A stretch of DNA of 64,000 nt, from positions 4,278,001-4,342,000 of the forward strand of contig JARFIW010000139.1 in the NCBI GenBank assembly GCA_036346225.1, given 5' to 3'. The notes under the pieces were generated by a model, which saw only the letters and a list, made by a program, of their open reading frames with translations, was not told where the DNA came from and did no database searches. Numbering within the stretch: the first letter of the stretch is position 1; every line of letters begins with the position of its first letter. Of the stretch, positions 23,006 through 35,000 are shown piece after piece. Source of the DNA: Platerodrilus igneus (Eukaryota > Arthropoda > Insecta > Coleoptera > Lycidae). A program made the translations under genes and the position numbers.

Positions 23006-23769
23006 TCACTCGCCGTAGGTGTGGCTGTATTTGTAATGTAAACAAAGCCCAGAATACTTAAATTTGATAAAAATTTTAGATTTCAATTAGTACTAAAGTT
23101 TTTAGGTGATACAATGTAACGTATTTTTTTTCTTGTTACGCTTCGTTCTTTAATATAGAATAAGTCAGCAATAAAATAAAATATATAATTTATAGCTTTC
23201 CGTTCGGTAACAAATTAATACATAAAATTAATAATAACATATAGACTCCTTTACCTTTACGGTCTAAGATTCGTTACTAAGCTTCGTCGAGTTGTCAATT
23301 TGTCACTTCTCTATCAGCGTTCGAACGGGTAAGCTGCTCGGCAGGATAGTGAAGTCAAGATGGTCGTGTCTAAGCACGTGGCCTCTAACAGAGTAAGAAA
23401 AAAGATGAATAATTGATTGATTCTTGGTGTCTGGAGGTCGAACCTAGCAGCTGTAGCGTGAGGATGTCTTCCTATAAGTTCCACCTAGAGCGGTTCAGTT
23501 GATCCCTGCAGGCCTACGAAAATGGAAGCCCCCCCTTTACATCATTAATACAGTTGGTATAAATTAATTAAATAAATTATATTAATATTTTTCCTCATAG
23601 TGCAATATCATAGAAGGCAATTTCATATATGTTTCGTATAATTCAACTTCACAAATAAATAATATCGAATAAGCAAATCTTGGATCTAGAAATTTTGTTG
23701 GAGTATTAAATTTAATCAAGCAGAAGTTAGTTTCGTTAAATAATGGTTGTATTCAGAAGAACTTTGATA
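23006..23769. other. Non-coding stretch
   Basis: A GC-richer block at 23320-23540 (with GGAGGTCGAACCTAG) may be an old SINE or other repeat, but I could not match it to anything else here. Confidence 0.35.
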
Positions 23770-25087
23770 ATCGATGGTTATGGAAATTTCCGACAGCTGA
23801 GGTCAAGGTCCTATTTCTTTCGTTCAGAGCAGTATCACAACACGTGAGTGTTCCTTAGAATTTAATAACTTTGAATATTAATTAAGTTGCAATAAGAAAA
23901 TAGAACATTAAAAATTTTGTAACGTAAAAAGCTTTTAAGGAAACAGCGAATTAAATAACAAATCTATTGTTTGTCAGAATGTTTGCACATGCACACAAAG
24001 TGTACATTTAAAAACTTGTGAATGACATTTTATGACAGATATAAAAAACATAGATTCAGTTGTCCTATTTAGACCTCACATGTCGTCTTACGTTAATTTA
24101 AAGTATGTTTAAATATTTTGAAGTCATGAACTTTCATTTTTAATCGACATGTGGAATTCGCGTATTAACTGTTAAGTAAAAGTAACTTAGGGTAACTACA
24201 TACTATTTTATCAGCGCTTAGGTAATTAAATTTCACTATGAAGGTCAAAGAAGTACTTCTATGGCTTAGAAAAAATATTATGTAATATGAATAATTTAGA
24301 AAATCTCAAGTCAGTACATTTAAATTTTGTAGAAAGATCCATTCAGAGATCTTTATATTATCGAATACAATTCTTTACTAGTATATTTCTGTTCCATAAA
24401 AATTATTAAGTGAAAATATTATAGAGATGCGAATTAAAATATTATAGTAACATGAATCCAGAAATTTATTCAAATTGAATCTATTTTGTTTTTGAATGAC
24501 TTTTTATTATTTAAAATTCAAGTAAAAATTACAAGTCATCCCTGATCAGAAATTGTGTGTAATGAAAACAAATTCCCTGGGTGTATATTTTAGAAACCTA
24601 AATTCCATTATTTTATTTTTGGCAGATATTTTTGAGGACACAAATGGTGTCCATGTTGTACCTTTGTTTGTTCACAGGTCAAGCCGAGACATCTGTATGA
24701 CATCTGGTGTTTGAGGTTTTGGTAAGTGTGTTTAAAAGAGTGAAATTCTGGTTTTATGGCTATGTTAGTGGTGTTGACATAAGGTTTCCGCATTCCCCTA
24801 ATACAAGCACAGTTATATTTTGGTGGTTATTGTATTGAAAAATACGGTGGCGCTCATTAAATATATTTTTGATCTTTTGACAACCCATGACCCAAGCTCA
24901 TGATCTACCCAGAGCTAACACTCGACTAGCCGTTTATGTCTTAAGAGTTTTTCTTTTTCTCAAGCCATTTTCCATCCAGCTTTACCTTGGGCTTGCATTA
25001 ATAATAAGAAATTCTCGACCTTGTGATATCAGGTTAGGGTTTAGAAAATTTAAAGGTGTAATTTATTAGCTGATAGTCACGAGGATA
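23770..25087 (+). repeat. Dispersed repeat R1, right copy
   Basis: Inverted counterpart of 9461-10765. It reads GACAGCTGAGGTCAAGGTCC near its left end, CATCTGTATGACATCTGG in the middle and AGCTGATAGTCACGAGGATA at the right end. Divergence is moderate and indels are common. Confidence 0.75.
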
Positions 25088-26841
25088 ATTAAACTTAATT
25101 TAAAAAAAAAACAAGTTTAAGAAAAAAAATTTTTTATTACAACAAATATGAGAATGAATTTATTAAATACCTGTAATTCCACTGAAGTCGCCTGAGTTTA
25201 CAAGAATGGGCCTCTTCACTGCTTACAGTTACAGAAACTTGAAGTTCACAATACCTGTTTAAAAGTAAGTTTTAATATTTTGTATTTTAAAGAATTTACG
25301 CTTTATTTTTAGGCTTTAGGAATACTAAAATATTATTATAGAAAACATATATTCAGAACCGGCGATCTAACTAGGAACTTCCGCTCAAATTACCACCACT
25401 GCTGGAACACTGTTCATAATATTTGGAATCCGCTGAAAATATTTGGAGCTCTCTTTAACTTCAATTCATATCAGCTTGTAAGCTGTACACATTTCACTTT
25501 ACTGGAGGAATTAATCTTCTTGGCCTCAAATGGTTGTATAAACCTTTGAAATTTGTTACCGGTTGCACAAGACCTATTTTAATTCACTGCTAAACTCTTT
25601 CAAATAACTTCAGCTTCAAATTATTAAATAAAAACTCAAGAGCATATAAAACACATCTATTCTTTTTAAATAAAAATTAACAAGTCTTCTTATCAAATTT
25701 TACATTGTTACTTATCTCCTAGGAGATCTTTTAAAATTTTCTACTTGCCTAGTCGATACAAAATTCTTACAATACTACACTCCTGGATCAACTATCACAA
25801 ACCGATCTATTAACTTTTTACAAAAACATTTCATTTGGATCACTTGAGTACTATTTGTCATTGGTTAAATTTTGTTTACCATTTTCATTAATCTTACAAT
25901 TACTTATTTCTAACACAACATGTTAAATGAATTATATTTCAGGTATTATGGTACATATCATTTTCAAGAACAGTAGTATCCATTAAATAGTGAATATAAA
26001 CGTTAAATAAAATCAACAAGCTTATTCAATTGGAATTACTTTTCATTTTTTTAAATAAAATTACTTAAACACCTATTTGAAATCTCAAAAGCTGCATCAC
26101 ACGGAAATAGCATTCGATATAAATTCAGCAAGTAATTGATTCTACGATCTTCTTTATCATCAGTTTTAAATTAGAAATCTCATTAATATGAGTGATAAAT
26201 TAGTGCATCTAACCTTGAACATTACAATATATTTCTAATTGTACTTCTCATTCTGTAATAAAAGTTTCGTAATTTCAAAATTAATTTCACAAACAATTGT
26301 TAATGGGAGTTCGCTTAGATCGTCGGTAACTCGACTATTGTGTGGTTTAAAGAGTCATTGTACTTTTTTTATGGATTATAAATGTTTACCAACAAGCCCA
26401 CTTACCTCAATTTAAACAATAATAGTTTGTATGAAACCAACACTTTTATGGTCCAGTAGCCCCAATTTCAAAGGGTAACTGGACCTATCAGACTTGTTCT
26501 TTCTCTTTTAATTTTAAATAGAAAGATAATTAAATTCTACTACATATTACATATTTAAAGATCACATATTGTATCGTAAATAAAAAAATATTTAAATATT
26601 AGTATAATATATTACTTAGTGGCTCTCATGCGAGTACCAACTTGAAAACTACGTGCTCACGTTGTAAAATCATTGCCGAGATACCCTATCTTACCTGAAC
26701 GCACGGAAATGTTTTAAATTTTAATTTTAACTAACTGTAAACAAATACAAATATTGCCTTGTCACGATTTACCACAAATTATAAGTTGTAATCTTAATGA
26801 CTCCCCCGATGCAAATAAATAACACAAAATATCAAAAGTCC
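25088..26841. other. AT-rich non-coding stretch
   Basis: No exon, RNA or shared repeat was recognised up to the TAA target site of the Harbinger element. Confidence 0.5.
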
Positions 26842-28090
26842 TAATGCTCGTTTTACACATATCAATTTATTGGTCAACTTCTAGTATTTACTGACCTTCA
26901 ATTGAATTTTCAGCTATTACACATGACAATAAATTGATGAATTTCAAGTACTTAAAATCGATCAACTTTTCTCAACTTAAAACATGCCCTATTTCTTCAT
27001 CAATTTTTTGGTTATATTTAGTGACTTTTAGATTGGCCAACTGTTGAGTTTATCCTGTTTATCACTATAAGGTATTGTTAAAATGATAATTAAAAAGGAG
27101 ATAAAAATCAACAAAATTAAGGATCTAACTATTATGGTTAACCTTTTATGTAACTTAAAACTGAATGGAAGAACTGGTATGTGAAAAAATATAAACTGTA
27201 CTTAAATTATTTCAAATTTATTATTAGCTATCTCAAGAAGATGGTGGATAAGACACTGACTGAATGCTAAAAAGAACAGTATCAGTTTGGTACACAAAGA
27301 ATTTTTGCAATCAGATCCTCGGCAGTTTAGAAAATACTAACGTATGAGCAAACAACTTTTTAATATTTTGTTGGAAAAAATATCTCCACAAGTTTCAAAA
27401 TAAGATACATTTTGGCGTGAATGTATTTCAGCTAAAACAAAATTGACCATTACTCTTAGATTTCTAACAACCGGAGAAACGTTTCGCAGTTTAATGTATT
27501 CATTTCGAGTATCGGAATCAACTATCTCATTATTTATACCTTGTGTTTGTCAAGCTATTTATGATTCTCTGCAAGAGGATTATCTAGAGGTATTAAACTA
27601 ACGTTTATGATGATATTTAACAATGTATGATACAGGTTTCAAGTACCCCACCATAGTGGTTGAATATTGTGCAGGATTTTGACAAAATGTGGAATTTTCC
27701 TAATACTTTTGGTGCATTAGATGGGCAGCATGTGTTGTTCAGAGCTCCTACAAATAGTGGTTCAATCTATTATAATTATTGCTCCTTTCCTTTTTTACAG
27801 GTAGGTATGGGTGTACAACAAAGTCTAAACAAAACTCTGGCGGGACTAGCTTCGGCCTTTTGTGGCTGCGGTAGATTGCAAAAGACTATATATCAGGGGT
27901 TTTTACTCTTACATATTTTGAGAACAAAGTTACATTTTACCCAGACAAGGTATAGGGATGTAATTTAAAATATGACAAAATAAAATACCTCAAGACAACT
28001 TTTGACGTTTAGTTAATAACATTAGAAAAACAAAATATATACCCTTATTTTTTACAACCAAGTTTTCATGTGATAAAATCACTAAGTGTA

Positions 28091-28098
<8 letters not shown>

Positions 28099-28136
<38 letters not shown>
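28099..28136. repeat. (AT)n microsatellite
   Basis: Uninterrupted AT tract bordering the tRNA-like cluster on its left. Confidence 0.95.
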
Positions 28137-28142
<6 letters not shown>

Positions 28143-28208
28143 TTATTAAGATGAAATGAAAACCCAACTTTGTATTTTAAAGTTGAATTACCATTTCAAA
28201 TCGAACTA

Positions 28209-28392
28209 GTAATTGAAAACCACTAAAAGAACGGCTACAGCAGGACTTGAACCTGCAACCTCTGATTTTCCGGATCAGTGCTCTAACCAATTGAGCTATC
28301 TAGCCTAATTGTTTAGATGATGTTGTACTTAATACTACTGAAGCTTGGCTCTTGTTAACGATTTTCAATTACGTCTTGCATTTAAGGAAATT
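28209..28392 (-). repeat. tRNA-like inverted-repeat unit T1
   Basis: The arms are GTAATTGAAAACC on the left and GATTTTCAATTAC on the right, enclosing a complete tRNA-like cloverleaf on the minus strand plus about 68 bp of linker on its 5' side. Outside the left arm lies CATTTCAAATCGAACTA, a flank also present outside unit T5. T1 is nearly identical to T2, 403 bp to the right. Confidence 0.85.
28232..28305 (-). tRNA. tRNA-like sequence in unit T1 (probably not a working gene)
   Basis: 74 nt with a 7-bp acceptor (one mismatch), D stem GCTC/GAGC, anticodon stem CTGAT/ATCAG, five-base variable loop and T stem GCAGG/CCTGC with TTCAAGT. The A box (TAGCTCAATTGGTTA) and B box (GGTTCAAGTCC) are intact. 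By strict position the anticodon is GGA (Ser), but base 33 is C instead of U and there is no long variable arm, so this is not a normal serine tRNA. Opening one pair gives U33 with CCG (Arg). It is most likely a tRNA-derived mobile sequence. Confidence 0.5.
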
Positions 28393-28611
28393 GAATCTAG
28401 TTATATACATAATTCATGTACTAATAACTTGATCATCCCATTTTTGCAACGTTCGGAATAATACAAACATGTAATTATATTATTATTAATAGAGAAGAAT
28501 AATCCACATTTGGAATGCAAATGAATGCTTAATATATATTAATAGTTATTAAGATGAAATGAAAACTCAACTTTGTATTTTAAAGTTGAATTACCATTTC
28601 AAATCGAACTA

Positions 28612-28795
28612 GTAATTGAAAACCACTAAAAGAACGGCTACAGCAGGACTTGAACCTGCAACCTCTGATTTTCCGGATCAGTGCTCTAACCAATTGAGCT
28701 ATCTAGCCTAATTGTTTAGATGATGTTGTACTTAATACTACTGAAGATTGGCTTTTGTTAACGATTTTCAATTACGTCTTGCATTTAAGGAAATT
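28612..28795 (-). repeat. tRNA-like inverted-repeat unit T2
   Basis: Direct repeat of T1 at a 403-bp offset, with only a few substitutions in the linker (AAGATTGGCTTTTG against AAGCTTGGCTCTTG). The same GTAATTGAAAA / TTTTCAATTAC arms enclose it. Confidence 0.85.
28635..28708 (-). tRNA. tRNA-like sequence in unit T2
   Basis: Identical to the tRNA-like sequence of T1 as far as can be read, with the same C33 and ambiguous anticodon. Confidence 0.5.
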
Positions 28796-28852
28796 GAATC
28801 TAGTTATATACATAATTCATGTACTAATAACTTGATCATCCCATTTTTGCAA

Positions 28853-29018
28853 CGTAATTGAAAATCGTTAACAAGAGCCAAGCTTCAGTAGTATTAAGTA
28901 CAACATCATCTAAACAATTAGGCTAGATAGCTCAATTGGTTAGAGCACTGATCCGGAAAATCAGAGGTTGCAGGTTCAAGTCCTGCTGTAGCCGTTCTTT
29001 TAGTGGTTTTCAATTACT
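28853..29018 (+). repeat. tRNA-like inverted-repeat unit T3 (inverted to T1 and T2)
   Basis: Starts GTAATTGAAAATCGTTAAC, then a 50-bp linker, the tRNA-like body and TTTAGTGGTTTTCAATTAC. The flanks beyond (TAGTTCGATTTGAAATGG, AGCATTCATTTGCATTCC) are the complement of those to the left of T2. T2 and T3 therefore form a long inverted repeat (about 28487-28765 with 28855-29145) around an 87-bp centre. Confidence 0.85.
28921..28994 (+). tRNA. tRNA-like sequence in unit T3
   Basis: Complement of the T2 body, in + orientation. Cloverleaf and promoter boxes are complete, with the same doubtful anticodon loop CCGGAAA. Confidence 0.5.
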
Positions 29019-29141
29019 AGTTCGATTTGAAATGGTAATTCAACTTTAAAATACAAAGTTGGGTTTTCATTTCATCTTAATAACTATTAATATATATTAA
29101 GCATTCATTTGCATTCCAAATGTGGATTATTCTTCTCTATT

Positions 29142-29146
<5 letters not shown>

Positions 29147-29174
<28 letters not shown>

Positions 29175-29175
29175 C
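29147..29175. repeat. (AT)n microsatellite
   Basis: Closes the tRNA-like cluster on its right, mirroring the AT tract on the left. Confidence 0.95.
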
Positions 29176-31197
29176 TCTTATAATTTTAAAAATGTCTTAA
29201 ACTTTTCCAGATAAGATATTAGAAAATCTAAAATTACTTTTGTACTTAGACATAAGTTCGTATTAACTTTCCAAGTAAAAAGAAATCATAAATACGCTTT
29301 GTTGTATTAATCATACTTAAGAAAAATTGTATTAAACATTTAAATTGAAAATCACCTCATATCCACAAAAAGTTTCATAAAAGCTTTTATGTTTACACTT
29401 GTAAGGTTATACCAGGAAAGTAAATGTAGTATTAAATTAGTTAAAATAATAAGTAAGTAAAAGTATGACTTTATATTTTAAATGCATTATTTTTCTAGAT
29501 ATTTGAGATTAGAACTGAAACACGTGCACATTGTTCTATCACAAAAGTAAGTAAGATAAATCGCATACCTGTATTTATGTAATTTGAAATAAACGTATAC
29601 TTAAGTATTGAGCACCATCTTTTTCAGAATTATAGACGTTTCAGTTTCTTCTTACGGCTTTATTAAGACGAACACCATTCATATTTAATTTGGTTGTTAA
29701 CTTCAAATTTCAAATTTTAAGGGCTAATACTTTTGTTCCACACACGTGTTTTGTTAACGGACATTTAATTTATTTTTAGAAGGTAATTAAACGGCAACAT
29801 AAAATTCTTGTACGATAATAAATAATATTTTGTAAAATAGTAGAATTAATACATAGGTTTAGATAGCCTAGCATATATAGTTAAACACTGCACCAGAGAA
29901 CCCTAGAAAATAAACGTGTTACAAGAACGAAGTATTGTAATACGCCACGAGGAATCACTCAGAAAATTTATCTGTATAGAACTTACCATTCATAAACATT
30001 TTGAACGGGTAATTCGGGTCGGCTTTCTCCGTACATATTTTACTAGTATTCTAAAACGATATTTATATATTTCAACATGAATAAAAACACCTTTTACATA
30101 CCAGGTACGACATCTTCGCCTTAGAAAGAACTTCCATATCGGGAAACAGCATGTGCACAAGAAAGCAGTCAGGTATGAAGAAAACGAAAATTTATTCTGG
30201 TTCGAAGATAACCACACATTTTGAGAGAGGGACAAACAAGAAAATCATTCTAAATGACAGATTTATGTATACACCAGTTGTGTATTTATGGACATAATTC
30301 AGAGGTTTACCAATTAGAAAATTACATATGATTATAATTATTTATATTATTTATACAAAAGGAGTGATATATATTAATATAATATTAAAATGAAGAATAC
30401 TTTTATATGGAAGGAAGTGAGACGTACAATGTAACATGGCAAAGCGACGGCGAATTGACATGTTACTTTATAAACACCAGAACAGCATTATTCTTTTAGC
30501 ATTAGTTGATGTTCATTATAAATTTACATATATCGACGTTGGCACTAATGGAAGAGTATCCAACGGGGGAGTTTTTTGGCAATCATCATTGAATTTTGCT
30601 TTAACTCAAAACAAATTAAACTTGTCAGAAGACCGACCACTTACGGGGCCGTATAAAAATTGTACCACAGGTGTTAGTAGCTGATGCAGCGTTCCCATTA
30701 CAGAACATATATTAAAACCATTTCCATTTAGAAGCATGACATCGCATCAAAGAAATTATAATTATAGGTTCAGTCGTGCTAGAAGAGTGGTTGAAAATGC
30801 TTTTGCTATTTTAGCCAACAGGTTTAGAATTTTTTGAACTACCATTAATTTAGCCCCGGAAAAAGTTAAAGTTATAACCTTGGCATGCTGTGCTCTACAC
30901 AATTTGTTGTGCACTGAATCACCCTTCTGTATGAGAGATAATGAAGAGTTTAATGAAAAGTATACTTTTAAGTATGGGCTTTCACGTCAAACGGGCAACA
31001 GGTCATCAGTTACTGCATTGGAGTTGCGATAAGAATTTATGGACTATGCAAATAATATTAACAATACTCTGTAATAAAAGTTAAAAGTTTGGTCTTTATT
31101 ATAAACCTACATGAAACTGTAAGATATTTTATAGAGTCTATCCAATAACAACATACATAAAGTTTACTATATATGATAAATACTGACAAGTTCTTAA

Positions 31198-32028
31198 TTA
31201 TCTTCATTTTCCAAAGTCTCTTACACCATGTTAAGTATTTTGGCCTTAAGTTTTGTTCACACTTTTGCTTTCAGGCTCCGTAATTCTACTGCAAGTAAGC
31301 TAAAAATAATTGTAGTTCAATAGTCGTCAATTAACAAAAACACTCACCTCGCGAATATATCTAAATGATCTGGTTTATCATTTTTTACATCATTTAGTAT
31401 TGCAGCAGATGTGTTTAAAAGGGCTGCAGTATTATCACTTTCCGTTCGCTTTCGTTTTCTACTTGGCGTTTCAGTTGAAATTGGTGTAACTGATTCACTT
31501 GTCATTTATTCCTTTTCATCAATAGTGTAAGAACCCTGATTTATATTCTCAATAGTTCCATCAAAAACAATTTTATTTTCTTAAATTAAATTAATGAATT
31601 TTCATTTGGATTCCTTTAACGATAATGTTACTTGTGTTACTACACCTTCCTCTTGCATATTTAAATTGGATACACCTCCTTGATGCACTGGGTTACTATT
31701 TAATAACAACTTTAAATCATTGCAGCACCACCAAGAAGATTCATACACGTCGTCCAAACCTGCACCACTCGCAATTGATTTTTTCACTTTGTTCAATTCA
31801 GAAAATATTGTGTACGAAGGTTATTCAATTTTTTTTTGAATATCTTGTACAGTTAAGTATATTCTTTAAACCTGTGACTTCTGTTAATTCTTTACAAATT
31901 TTTTTCAATCTACTTGTTCGCATACTTTTGTTTTTGTATTCAGGAGAGTTCACATTATACAATTCAGGATATTGTTCATAAAGTGAAATCAATATTTTAA
32001 CAGTATCTTTATCAAAACAAAATGACAT
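31198..32028 (-). pseudogene. Harbinger accessory protein, MADF/Myb-like
   Basis: The first 67 codons (MSFCFDKDTVKILISLYEQY ... RLKKICKELTEVTG) have the MADF/Myb-SANT pattern of the second Harbinger gene, which binds element ends and helps import the transposase. After a frameshift comes SGAGLDDVYESSWWCCNDL, the usual conserved block before the linker. Next is a Ser/Thr and basic linker (SRKRKRTESDN, a likely nuclear signal), a 48-bp GT-AG intron (31300-31347) and a final exon with LAVELRSLKAKV. Several frameshifts and one late stop make this copy inactive. It converges on the transposase gene, as expected for the superfamily. Confidence 0.8.
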
Positions 32029-32057
32029 CTTTTATTTACTTTCACAATTTTTCAACT

Positions 32058-35000
32058 CATCATCATCAAGTATTCAGTCCTAGAACTGGTAGGACGTGTA
32101 CCCTGATTGTTTTCCAGTCTGAACCAACGTACACATTTCCCTGAAATTTGCAGAATCTGCATCTATCACTATTTGTGTGCAAAAGTCTGATCTCAATCTA
32201 CCTCTACCTATCTTTTCCTATCTCTGCTTGTAATATATCCCGTACTATACTCCAGAAATGCCCTAGAACGTATCCTGTCCTTCTATTTCTCCTATTTTTT
32301 TTTCGTTTTCTACAGATATATTTATTCCTTTACTATTTCAACAACCTATTTGTTATTAACTTTGTCTGTCCATGCTACCATCCTCATACATCTGAAGTAC
32401 ATCATTCCAGAAGGCTTCGATCTCTTTCTGTCTGTTTTTCCTACTGCCCCTATTTCATAGATGTACTGTGCTGTGCTCCACAGTATGCTTTAAACAGTTT
32501 TCTTCTTGTAGCTATGTTCGTTGTCTTTGAACATAGTTGCTGTTCTTTCTTCTTTGATGCAGTTCTATTGTTTTACATTTATATACACTACTTCCCCGAT
32601 ATTCAGTTGTATATGAAGGGGGGTAAGCAGCCTTTGGCTGCCAAGTTCCCGCAGCACTTGAACCTTTGTCGAATTAGTTTTTTCAATTTACCTGTACCTC
32701 AGCTTATTTATGTTCTGAGCTAGTCTACACAGTTCCCTGCAATTCTCTTAATAGCCTATATACAACTCGATTCCCTTCTATTGTTTTCTAATTATATTCC
32801 CTATTTTACTGAGATTCAGTGGTATGTGAAGGGGTTAAGCAGCCTGTGGCTGCAAAAGATCCCCCAACACTTAGACATTTGCCGTATTAATAGTTTTTGA
32901 GTAAATCCTTTCGTACAATTAACATTAGTTGAGAGTATTGCAAAACCAATATCTGTAGCTGTTTATAATAATCACCATGTTTAAATACAGTAATTATTAT
33001 TGTTATTAGTTTTTCCATCATGCAACTGGCTGAAAGCGTACCTCCATTGATTTCTATTCTGGGTTAGCCTACACATTTTCCTGAAATTCTTACAGCCTAC
33101 ATCTTTCACTATCTGTGTGCAGTAGTCTAACCTAGGTCTACCTCTACTTCTCTTTTTTCTTATCTCGGCTTCTAATATATTCCGTACTAATCTCTCATGC
33201 CTTAGTATGTGGCCTATAATCCTATCTCTCCTATTTTTTATCGTTTTCTACATATTTCTTTCTTCCCCTACCATTTCCAGTACCTCTTTATTCTTAACTT
33301 TGTTTGTCCACGATATCTTCATCATACGTCTGTAGCACCACATTTCAAAGGCTTCTACCTTTTTCTAGTCTGCTTCCCCTACTGTCCAGGCGTCACAGCC
33401 ATACAGTGCTGTGCTCCACACATATGTTTTAAGCAATCTTTTCCTTGTTTCTATGTTTGTAGTCTTTGAGCACAGTAGTTGCTTTTTTTTGTTAAATATA
33501 GCACGACCTTGTGCTAATCTTTGTTTTATATATTTTGTGCGTTTCCCATCGCGTTATTTGGCTTCCTAGGTAGCAGAAATCCTTAACCTCTTCTAAGTTC
33601 TCGTTACCTATTTGTATTCTTGTTTTTTATTTATTTTCCCCTATTTTGCATACTAGAACTTTAGTTTTATTTTTGTTAATTTTCATACCATATCTGTCCG
33701 TTAGAACTGTTTCCATTTCATTAAGAGCAGCTTCTAGCTTTTCTTTGCTAGATGCTAATACCGATATATCATCTGCAAATCTAAGCATATCAATCTTTTG
33801 TCCCTGCATATTAATTCCAAATGTCTTCCTGCATTTGACAGTATTCATTGCCTCTTCTATGTACAAGCTAGAAATTAATGGGGATAAGGCACATCCCTGT
33901 CTCACCCCTTTACTAATACTTACTTTTCTACTTTCTTGCTCTAATTCTATTACCGCTGTTTGCTCTTTGTATAAACTATGTACTATCCGCCTATCCCTAA
34001 AACTTATTCCAATCCTTTTGAGTGTGTCGAACATTTTTTCCATTTCAAATTGTCAAATGCTTTTTCCAATTCTACAAACCCTATATATACGCTTTCCCCC
34101 TTCTCTATTGTTTTCTCCTTTATCACCCTTAGTGCTAAAATAGCCTTCCGTGTTCCCCTGTTTCGCCTAAACCCAAATTGATCTTATCCCAGTATTTCTT
34201 CAGCTCGTTTTTCCATTCGTCTTTGTACAATTCTATTTGATATTTTTGAAACGTGTGCGGTTGAAAATTTTTACATCTATCCCCGCCTTTTTTTTTGGTA
34301 TAGTTACTATGATGTTACGTTTGAACTCTTTGGGTATCTCACCTTTCTCATACATATAGCCTACAAGTCGGAAGAGACGTTCTGTTACTGCTTGTCCAGC
34401 GGCTTTTAGAGTTTCTGCTTGCACCTTATTTGTACGCGGCGCCTTACTATTTTTCAGGCTCTTTAATACTAATTCAAATTCATCTCTAAGTATAGGATAT
34501 CCCAGGTCATCTTTTCAATATCTGATTTCTGTTCTAATGCTGTTAGTTCTTCTCCTGAATATAAATTTCCTATATATTCCTGCCATCTAGCTACTTTCCC
34601 TACATTTTCTATAATGACGTTTCCTCCCTCGTCCCTTATATTTTTGCTATATGGTTTTATATCTCTAAAATTCATCCTAATTATTTTCTATGCTTCGTCT
34701 GTCTCTCCTATTTTCATCTTAGTTTGCACCTTTTTGCATTTTTCGTCAATCCATTGTTGTTTAGCTTTCCTGCATTTGCGAAGAATTTCCCGTTTTATGG
34801 CTTTGTATCTCTGTTTTTCTGTTTCATCTGATCTATTTTTGTATTTTCGTCTTTCTTCTTGTTATCCATGGTTTGTTATTTTCTTTTTGTGTATACCCCA
34901 GAATATCTCTGGCCGCCATGTCTAAGCTGGATTTAATGTTATTCCATTCTGTTTCTACTTCCTTAGTATCCGAAATTTTCCCGATATCTTTCAGCAATTC

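Larger units (their letters stand above)
27780..30467. mobile_element. 2.7-kb insertion inside the Harbinger transposase gene
   Basis: The transposase reading frame breaks off at YYNY (27779) and resumes exactly at YKHQN (30469). TTAT lies at both junctions (27776-27779 and 30468-30471), which suggests a 4-bp target duplication. The insert carries no transposase. It holds two AT microsatellites and the cluster of three tRNA-like inverted-repeat units. No terminal inverted repeat was seen, so its class is unknown. Confidence 0.6.
27240..31073 (+). pseudogene. Harbinger transposase (HARBI1-like), split by insertion
   Basis: Exon 1 ends with the SESTISLFIPCVCQAIYDSL block and DYLE at 27589. A 46-bp GT-AG intron (27590-27635) follows. 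Exon 2 (27636-27779) has WNFPNTFGALDGQHVLFRAP, the first catalytic Asp of the DDE_Tnp_4 fold. The reading frame resumes at 30469 after a 2.7-kb insertion with HQNSIILLALVDVHYKFTYI and DVGTNGR, then the ADAAFPL region, RRVVENAFAILANRFRIF (catalytic Glu region) and CCALHNLL. Lesions: an in-frame TAG shortly after the intron, a TGA after NRFRIF and a frameshift near 30680. The transposase excises and integrates the element at TWA sites. It would have needed the partner protein encoded on the other strand. Confidence 0.85.

Noticed and set aside
9461..25087. A Polinton/Maverick element with 1.3-kb terminal repeats
   Set aside because: No polymerase B, integrase, ATPase or capsid frame lies in between, and the interior is occupied by unrelated LINE, SINE, MULE and fold-back sequences.
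28232..28994. Three functional tRNA-Ser genes
   Set aside because: Position 33 is C, there is no long variable arm, and the copies lie within a repeated inverted-arm unit; mobile tRNA-like sequence is the better reading.
32148..32723. 191-codon + strand frame
   Set aside because: Antisense of the decayed C-terminal and UTR repeats of LINE copy C.
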